NCBI GenBank assembly: GCA_947631885.1
Contig: CANRMZ010000058.1
Location: forward strand, 1-7,548
Length of the DNA: 7,548 bases
From: an uncultured Bacilli bacterium
GTDB taxonomy: Bacteria > Bacillota_I > Bacilli_A > RF39 > UBA660
Direction: 5' to 3'
Notes under the pieces: generated by a model
The model's input: the letters and a program-made list of their open reading frames with translations, nothing else
What the model was told of the DNA's origin: nothing
Databases searched by the model: none
Part shown: piece by piece, positions 5,684 through 7,548 of the stretch
Layout of the letters: every line of letters starts with the position of its first letter
Position numbering within the stretch: position 1 is the stretch's first letter
Translations under genes and position numbers: made by a program

Positions 5684-7354
5684 ATGAAAGAACTTGAAGA
5701 ACTTGAGCAAATGCTTGATGAAAAATTAATTACTAAAACCGATTATCAAAAAAAGAAAAAAGAGCTAGAAGAAAGAATGAAAGCTTCACAAGAGACAGAA
5801 GAGATAGAAGATGATGTTCAAGAAACGTCTGTAACTGAAGAAGAGGTTAAAGAACCTGATCCAGAGCCTGAAAAAATTGTTGAGAATCCTGAAGAAGATT
5901 CTGAAAATGACAAGGCAGATAAGAAAAAGAGCAAAGCTCCAATTATTATTTGCATTGTAGTAATAGCAGGACTTGTTTTACTAGTAGGTGGTGGGCTTTT
6001 AATTGCTACCAAATCATTTGATAAATATAAAGATAATATCAAAGATGCTGATGAGATTAAAGAAGTATGGGGTAATACCTATTATGTATTCTTAAAAGAC
6101 ATTGTAAATGACAATAAACAAAAGGATGCTGGTCTTCCTGACGAAATTAAAGATGGTAAACTAGGCTTTTATGATATCGAAGGTATTGAAGACCCTGTAA
6201 TGGTTATATCATATGAAGAAAATGATGAAACTTATTCTAATGTGTACTATATTGAAGATGATAAAGTAAATTCTAAAGTATATGAAGATCCTACGGACAT
6301 TGAATTCTTATATAATATTGACGAAGAGGAATATGACTATTATCTTCATACTGCTGATGATGAAACTGATGTTTATCAAAAAGTAAGTGATGGCATCAAA
6401 GATAATACTGAAGATAACTATACATTTAGCGAAGATGATAAAAAAACTGTAAAAGATGAAAATGGTAATGATATTGAAATATCTAAATATGATGAAACTT
6501 TCATAGAGCCTGAAGTAGAAGATCCTACTACTGACTTTAATTATGATTTAGATGAAGATGAACTAAAAGATATGGTTAATGATAGCATTAAAGATTATAA
6601 AGGTAAAGAAAAGTTAGTTACTGACGAAGTAGAAAAAGAAGTCGATAATCATATCAAGGAAATAGAAGATAAGAAAGAAGAAATTAAAAAGATTGAAGAA
6701 AATAGCTATAAGAACGGCTTAAAAAATATGGAGGATGCTCTTAAATATGAATTATCTTATGCTACAGGAAGAGTGATTTATAAACTATTTAAAGATGGCG
6801 CTAAAACTATTACAGCATCCGCACTTCCCGATTATCTTTTAACTGAAGCAGTTTATCAATATTTATATAATAAACGTAGTGATATATATGACTTTAATAA
6901 AGCTTATACAGAAGATGAAATTAAAGAAGCATTAAATGATTTATATGGTAATAATTATACTTATAATCATAAACTTAAAGAAATGGGAGCTTGTGCTTCA
7001 TTATCTTGGGATGACTCAAGAAATGGTTATGTAGAAGTCGGCGGCTGTGGAGGTATAAGTTTTGATTCTGACCCATATTATCATAGAGTAGTTATTGAAA
7101 AAACAAATAATACGATAACATATGGATACGTATACGTTGTGCCAACTGCTGATGAAAATGATATGACAATTGCTAAAGCTCCATACAAAGTATATAAAGA
7201 CGAATCTAAGAGTGAAGAAGTAGCGACATTTAATAGTTCACCTTCAGATAGTGATCTTGATAAAGTAGCTACTGATAGTGGGGTAAAATACAAAATCACC
7301 TTTAATATAGATAATGGTTTCTACCATTTTAAAGAAATAACAAAACTAAACTAG
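5684..7354 (+). CDS. membrane-anchored acidic surface protein with N-terminal SHOCT-like domain
   Basis: This 556-aa protein is not one I can name. Residues 1-32 form a SHOCT-like helical module with the LDEKLITKTDY core. Residues 33-80 are a Glu/Asp/Pro-rich linker ending in KKKSK. Residues 86-108 form a single membrane helix, so the remaining 450 residues should be outside. The ectodomain starts with WGNTYYVFLKD (129-139) and GFYDIEGIEDPVMVISYE (161-178), loosely like the DIDGDGxPEL-containing extracellular modules of Bacillota but without the full motif. Residues 201-300 contain 38 Asp/Glu. A Lys/Glu-rich coiled-coil candidate spans about 305-345. The C-terminal part has a Cys pair (C437, C455) and a beta-rich tail ending in KYKITF and FYHFKEI. 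The ribosome binding site AAAGGA (5666-5671) lies inside the upstream gene with a long 12-nt spacer, which suggests translational coupling. Confidence 0.85.
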   Translation: MKELEELEQMLDEKLITKTDYQKKKKELEERMKASQETEEIEDDVQETSVTEEEVKEPDPEPEKIVENPEEDSENDKADKKKSKAPIIICIVVIAGLVLLVGGGLLIATKSFDKYKDNIKDADEIKEVWGNTYYVFLKDIVNDNKQKDAGLPDEIKDGKLGFYDIEGIEDPVMVISYEENDETYSNVYYIEDDKVNSKVYEDPTDIEFLYNIDEEEYDYYLHTADDETDVYQKVSDGIKDNTEDNYTFSEDDKKTVKDENGNDIEISKYDETFIEPEVEDPTTDFNYDLDEDELKDMVNDSIKDYKGKEKLVTDEVEKEVDNHIKEIEDKKEEIKKIEENSYKNGLKNMEDALKYELSYATGRVIYKLFKDGAKTITASALPDYLLTEAVYQYLYNKRSDIYDFNKAYTEDEIKEALNDLYGNNYTYNHKLKEMGACASLSWDDSRNGYVEVGGCGGISFDSDPYYHRVVIEKTNNTITYGYVYVVPTADENDMTIAKAPYKVYKDESKSEEVATFNSSPSDSDLDKVATDSGVKYKITFNIDNGFYHFKEITKLN

Positions 7355-7380
7355 GCGTACAACCTAGTTTAGTTTTATTA
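7342..7380 (+). terminator. strong hairpin terminator, possibly bidirectional
   Basis: AAAACTAAACTAGG (7342-7355) and CCTAGTTTAGTTTT (7363-7376) form a perfect 14-bp stem with a 7-nt loop (7356-7362). The last codons and TAG stop of the upstream gene lie in the 5' arm. The T-run is partly within the stem and is followed by ATTATAAAT. The A-rich 5' side gives a similar T-rich tail on the other strand, so it could also stop transcription coming from the right. Confidence 0.8.
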
Positions 7381-7417
7381 TAAATGTCAAAACATAAAAT
7401 AATAGTAAAAATAGTAA

Positions 7418-7444
7418 AAAAATAGTTGCATTTATACTATTTTT
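7418..7444. repeat. 9-bp inverted repeat overlapping the tRNA promoter, beside ATAGTAAAA direct repeats
   Basis: AAAAATAGT (7418-7426) and ACTATTTTT (7436-7444) are perfect inverted copies separated by 9 nt. Two further ATAGTAAAA copies, offset by 10 bp, start at 7402 and 7411. The inverted repeat covers the -35 and much of the spacer of the tRNA promoter. It could be an operator, a weak second terminator, or chance in AT-rich DNA. Confidence 0.4.
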
Positions 7445-7454
7445 AAGATAAAAT
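7426..7454 (+). promoter_or_regulatory. promoter of the tRNA-Ile gene
   Basis: TTGCAT (7426-7431) and TAAAAT (7449-7454) are separated by 17 bp, each one mismatch from the sigma-70/A consensus. Transcription would start near 7460-7462, about 12 nt before the mature tRNA 5' end, leaving a short leader for RNase P. Confidence 0.75.
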
Positions 7455-7473
7455 GAATAAGTACAACTGATGT

Positions 7474-7548
<75 letters not shown>

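Noticed and set aside
5818..6042. 74-codon Ser-rich open frame on the - strand
   Set aside because: It is antisense to the acidic linker and membrane helix of the 556-aa protein; the Ser richness is the complement of Glu/Asp codons.
7081..7299. 72-codon open frame on the - strand
   Set aside because: It is antisense to the beta-rich end of the 556-aa protein, with no start signals or homology I can recognise.

Overview
The window is AT-rich, and every protein-coding gene lies on the + strand. AGGAG-type ribosome binding sites are strong and rho-independent terminators are compact. The DNA polymerase I and Fpg are of Gram-positive type, and the tRNA-Ile(GAU) closely resembles Bacillus-like versions. 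Together these suggest a low-GC member of the Bacillota or a near relative such as an uncultured gut Bacilli/Mycoplasmatota-like lineage. Trp is encoded by TGG and no gene needs a TGA read-through, so the standard bacterial code fits. The lineage is an inference; no marker here fixes a genus.

Layout. (1) Positions 1-1748 hold an envelope cluster. It starts with the 3' end of a Cys- and Tyr-rich protein. Two tandem paralogous single-pass membrane proteins follow (268-1002 and 1035-1748), with conserved extracellular Cys positions. A terminator-like hairpin overlaps the end of the first paralog and a second hairpin follows the other. (2) Positions 1800-5200 hold a DNA replication/repair operon. 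An extended -10 promoter is followed by polA and, 11 bp later, mutM (fpg), a common Gram-positive pairing. PolA looks 5'-nuclease and polymerase competent, with a degenerate 3'-5' exonuclease domain. (3) Positions 5240-7380 hold a second envelope transcription unit under a TTGACA promoter. A small two-helix membrane protein ends in a SHOCT-like module. After 7 bp comes a 556-aa protein that begins with a related SHOCT-like module, crosses the membrane once and exposes a large acidic domain. A 14-bp perfect hairpin over the stop codon ends the unit. (4) Positions 7380-7548 hold a promoter and tRNA-Ile(GAU), cut by the window end within the CCA.

How the genes work together. polA and mutM are housekeeping: Fpg removes oxidised purines and Pol I fills the resulting gaps. 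The two flanking clusters encode uncharacterised surface proteins. The most interesting structure is the pair of SHOCT-like modules facing each other across the 5676/5684 gene junction. Both are predicted to be cytoplasmic, which suggests the two proteins form one membrane complex. No mobile element, CRISPR array or obvious defence system is visible.
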